Source of the DNA: Bryobacterales bacterium
Lineage (GTDB): Bacteria > Acidobacteriota > Terriglobia > Bryobacterales > Bryobacteraceae
NCBI GenBank assembly: GCA_016716385.1
Contig: JADJWL010000005.1
Span: forward strand, 62,001 to 126,000
Length of the DNA stretch: 64,000 nt
Reading direction: 5' to 3'
Shown: positions 62,877-64,000 of the stretch, piece by piece
Numbering within the stretch: the first letter of the stretch is position 1
How the letters are laid out: the number at the start of each line of letters is the position of its first letter
Position numbers and translations under genes: made by a program
The notes under the pieces: model-generated
What the model saw: only the letters and a program-made list of their open reading frames with translations
Databases searched by the model: none
Told to the model about the DNA's origin: nothing

Positions 62877-63299
62877 ATGACGATGCCTTTCTTGAGAACT
62901 AAGTGGGTACACTTTGCCTTCCTGGCATTCCTTTTTCTGGGTGGTCACGACTCCGTGAAAGCCCAATCATGGACGATTGAGTCTTCTAATGGCTACGTCG
63001 CTGCCGGCGATACAGCCGTCTCGAGCGGGACCGGGTGGTACGTCAACCAAAGAGGAAAATGCACCAATCACATAGTGGAATTTAATTACTCGGTCTGGCA
63101 GTCAGTTCACTGGAATTGTTGGTATACAGGCGCGCCAGCGCTAGGATGGGCTCAGATGGGGCCCAGTGGTGACCAGGTAGACGGCATGTCGGACTTGATG
63201 CGTTATTCTCCCTCGCTGGGCATTCACGTAACTTCGCAGTGGTTCTGCGACGGCGGCTACGGTATCGGAATTTTTGTGTTGAATGAGGATGGCTGTTGA
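62877..63299 (+). CDS. small exported Cys/Trp-containing protein (island gene B)
   Basis: A 140-residue protein with a signal peptide (cut near VKAQ, residue 30) and four Cys in the mature part (C62, C81, C124, C140), enough for two disulfides, plus many Trp, Tyr and Gly residues. A good AAGGAAG ribosome site precedes the ATG. Its base composition looks less G+C rich than the surrounding genes. It follows gene A by 22 bases and is probably co-transcribed with it. Function unknown. Confidence 0.65.
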   Translation: MTMPFLRTKWVHFAFLAFLFLGGHDSVKAQSWTIESSNGYVAAGDTAVSSGTGWYVNQRGKCTNHIVEFNYSVWQSVHWNCWYTGAPALGWAQMGPSGDQVDGMSDLMRYSPSLGIHVTSQWFCDGGYGIGIFVLNEDGC

Positions 63300-63357
63300 T
63301 GGCAGTTATTTGGGCCATGAGGAGTCTACGAGCAAGTCCTCAGATGACCCAGAACTG

Positions 63358-63421
63358 ACGATCTCTGCGGCGGCAGTCAATCGCGCAGACCGAGATCGAA
63401 GTAGGGCGAATTCACCGCTGA
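63358..63421 (+). pseudogene. remnant of a second copy of gene A (C-terminal end)
   Basis: The frame ending at the TGA 63419-63421 reads IAQTEIEVGRIHR, against IAQTEQEVARIHR at the end of gene A, with matching DNA in most positions. Upstream similarity fades within about ten codons. Only this tail of the copy survives, just before the right-hand pyk repeat. Confidence 0.6.
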
Positions 63422-63431
63422 AGTGAAGCGA

Positions 63432-63487
63432 CGGAGCCTACTCCAGCTCCCCGACACGATGAATCTTCATGAGATTCGTCGTGCCGG
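63432..63487. repeat. 56-bp copy of the 3' end of pyk (right boundary, within pyk)
   Basis: The genuine end of pyk, including its stop codon, identical to the copy at 61819-61874. See that entry for the boundary description. Confidence 0.9.
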
Positions 63488-64000
63488 GATGTCCGACGGG
63501 CTGGCCTGCGACGAAGACGACAGTATCGCCCGCGCGGACGAACCCTTTCTCCTGCAACATCCGGTCTGAGAGGGCCAACATGTCGTCAGTCGACGCCGCC
63601 TTGTCCGCCAGGATCGCCGTGACTCCGAACTGGATTGCCAGGCGCCTTGCCACTTCGGCGTTCGGCGTCAGTGCGTACACGGGGTCTTCCGGATGCAAGC
63701 GTGCGATCTGCCGAGCACTGGAGCCGCTTTCGGTAAACACGACGACCGCGTCGATGTTCTTCTCCTCCGCGGCGTAATAGGCAGAACGCGCAATGATCTC
63801 GGCGCGGCTGGGATTCTGAAAGCGGATGCGCTCACGCCGGTCGTAGGCGGCGAGCGATGCCTCGGTCTCGGCGGCGATCCGCGTCATGTAGCGCACGGCT
63901 TCCAGGGGATAGCGCCCGATTGACGTCTCCGCCGAGAGCATCACCGCGTCGCTGCCGTCGTAGATCGCATTGGCGACGTCGCTCACTTCGGCGCGGGTCG
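63438..64000 (-). CDS. pyk: pyruvate kinase, C-terminal part (5' end off window)
   Basis: Pyruvate kinase converts phosphoenolpyruvate and ADP to pyruvate and ATP. The visible 187 or so codons include the conserved DVANAIYDGSDAVMLSAETSIGRYP of the active-site barrel and then the C-terminal regulatory domain (VVFTESGSSARQIARLHPEDPVYALTP, VFVAGQPVGHPGTTNLMKIHRV). The gene converges on the island. Its stop is intact and lies within the 56-bp repeat. Confidence 0.95.
   Translation of the reverse strand, partial: TRAEVSDVANAIYDGSDAVMLSAETSIGRYPLEAVRYMTRIAAETEASLAAYDRRERIRFQNPSRAEIIARSAYYAAEEKNIDAVVVFTESGSSARQIARLHPEDPVYALTPNAEVARRLAIQFGVTAILADKAASTDDMLALSDRMLQEKGFVRAGDTVVFVAGQPVGHPGTTNLMKIHRVGELE

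Overview
The window is high-G+C, densely coded chromosomal DNA from a Gram-negative bacterium, most likely an Acidobacteriota member of the Solibacter/Bryobacter type. Pointers are an Oar-like TonB-dependent barrel with a shortened plug, Tat-exported Gfo/Idh/MocA, DUF1501 and TIM-barrel proteins, a secreted DUF1080 protein, a complex I operon and many short co-directional gene groups. This assignment is inference from gene content; there is no rRNA, tRNA or CRISPR array in the window.

Layout. 1-4.6 kb: the 5' part of an outer-membrane barrel gene, a zinc-ribbon-like protein, a 3-hydroxybutyrate dehydrogenase-like SDR, a hemerythrin and a PAP2 phosphatase. 4.6-8.9 kb: two glycosyltransferases, a zinc dehydrogenase and a KduD-like SDR. 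8.9-12.5 kb (minus): a hemX/ccsA-like gene, hemA (frameshifted as read) and hemC, plus a DUF1080 lipoprotein. 12.5-17 kb: nitrilase, ATPase, DUF1385 protein, prfA, MerR regulator and thiS. 17-30 kb: a nuo operon in the order A-C-D-E-F-G-H-J-K-L-M-N, lacking nuoB and nuoI. 30-36.5 kb: a ceramidase-like hydrolase facing a minus group of two paralogous amidohydrolases, a TIM-barrel isomerase and sppA. 36.5-45.2 kb: DUF3311 and SSS transporter genes, an enolase-superfamily enzyme, a creatininase-like protein, queA, a cytochrome P460, then an aminotransferase, an oxidoreductase and an OtnC-like aldolase, a likely small-molecule catabolic neighbourhood. 45.3-48.7 kb: a secreted helical protein, a Xre/RES toxin-antitoxin pair, a DUF1501 protein and a small Cys protein. 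48.7-53.8 kb: an RND pump divergent from an ABC exporter (also frameshifted as read). 53.8-56 kb: a secreted seven-copy repeat protein followed by a 7-TM protein and an OmpA lipoprotein. 56-61.8 kb: oxidoreductase, NUDIX, response regulator, MFS, PBP4 and FmdB-like genes. 61.8-64 kb: a small insertion flanked by two copies of the 3' end of pyk, carrying two secreted proteins of unknown function.

Most unusual items. (1) A short exported protein made of seven copies of RADGPLFPPLPWE(TG), sitting behind a palindrome-rich leader and next to a 7-TM protein. (2) A 1.6-kb island bounded by a 56-bp repeat of the pyk 3' end. Its first gene has a consensus -35 and -10 separated by a spacer containing ten consecutive Gs and no room for a 5' leader, which fits a slippage-controlled (phase-variable), leaderless promoter. 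A remnant of a second copy of that gene lies at the far edge. (3) A complex I operon without its NuoB and NuoI genes. (4) Two frameshifts, in hemA and the ABC exporter, both explained by one extra G in a GGGG run, which may be sequence errors.
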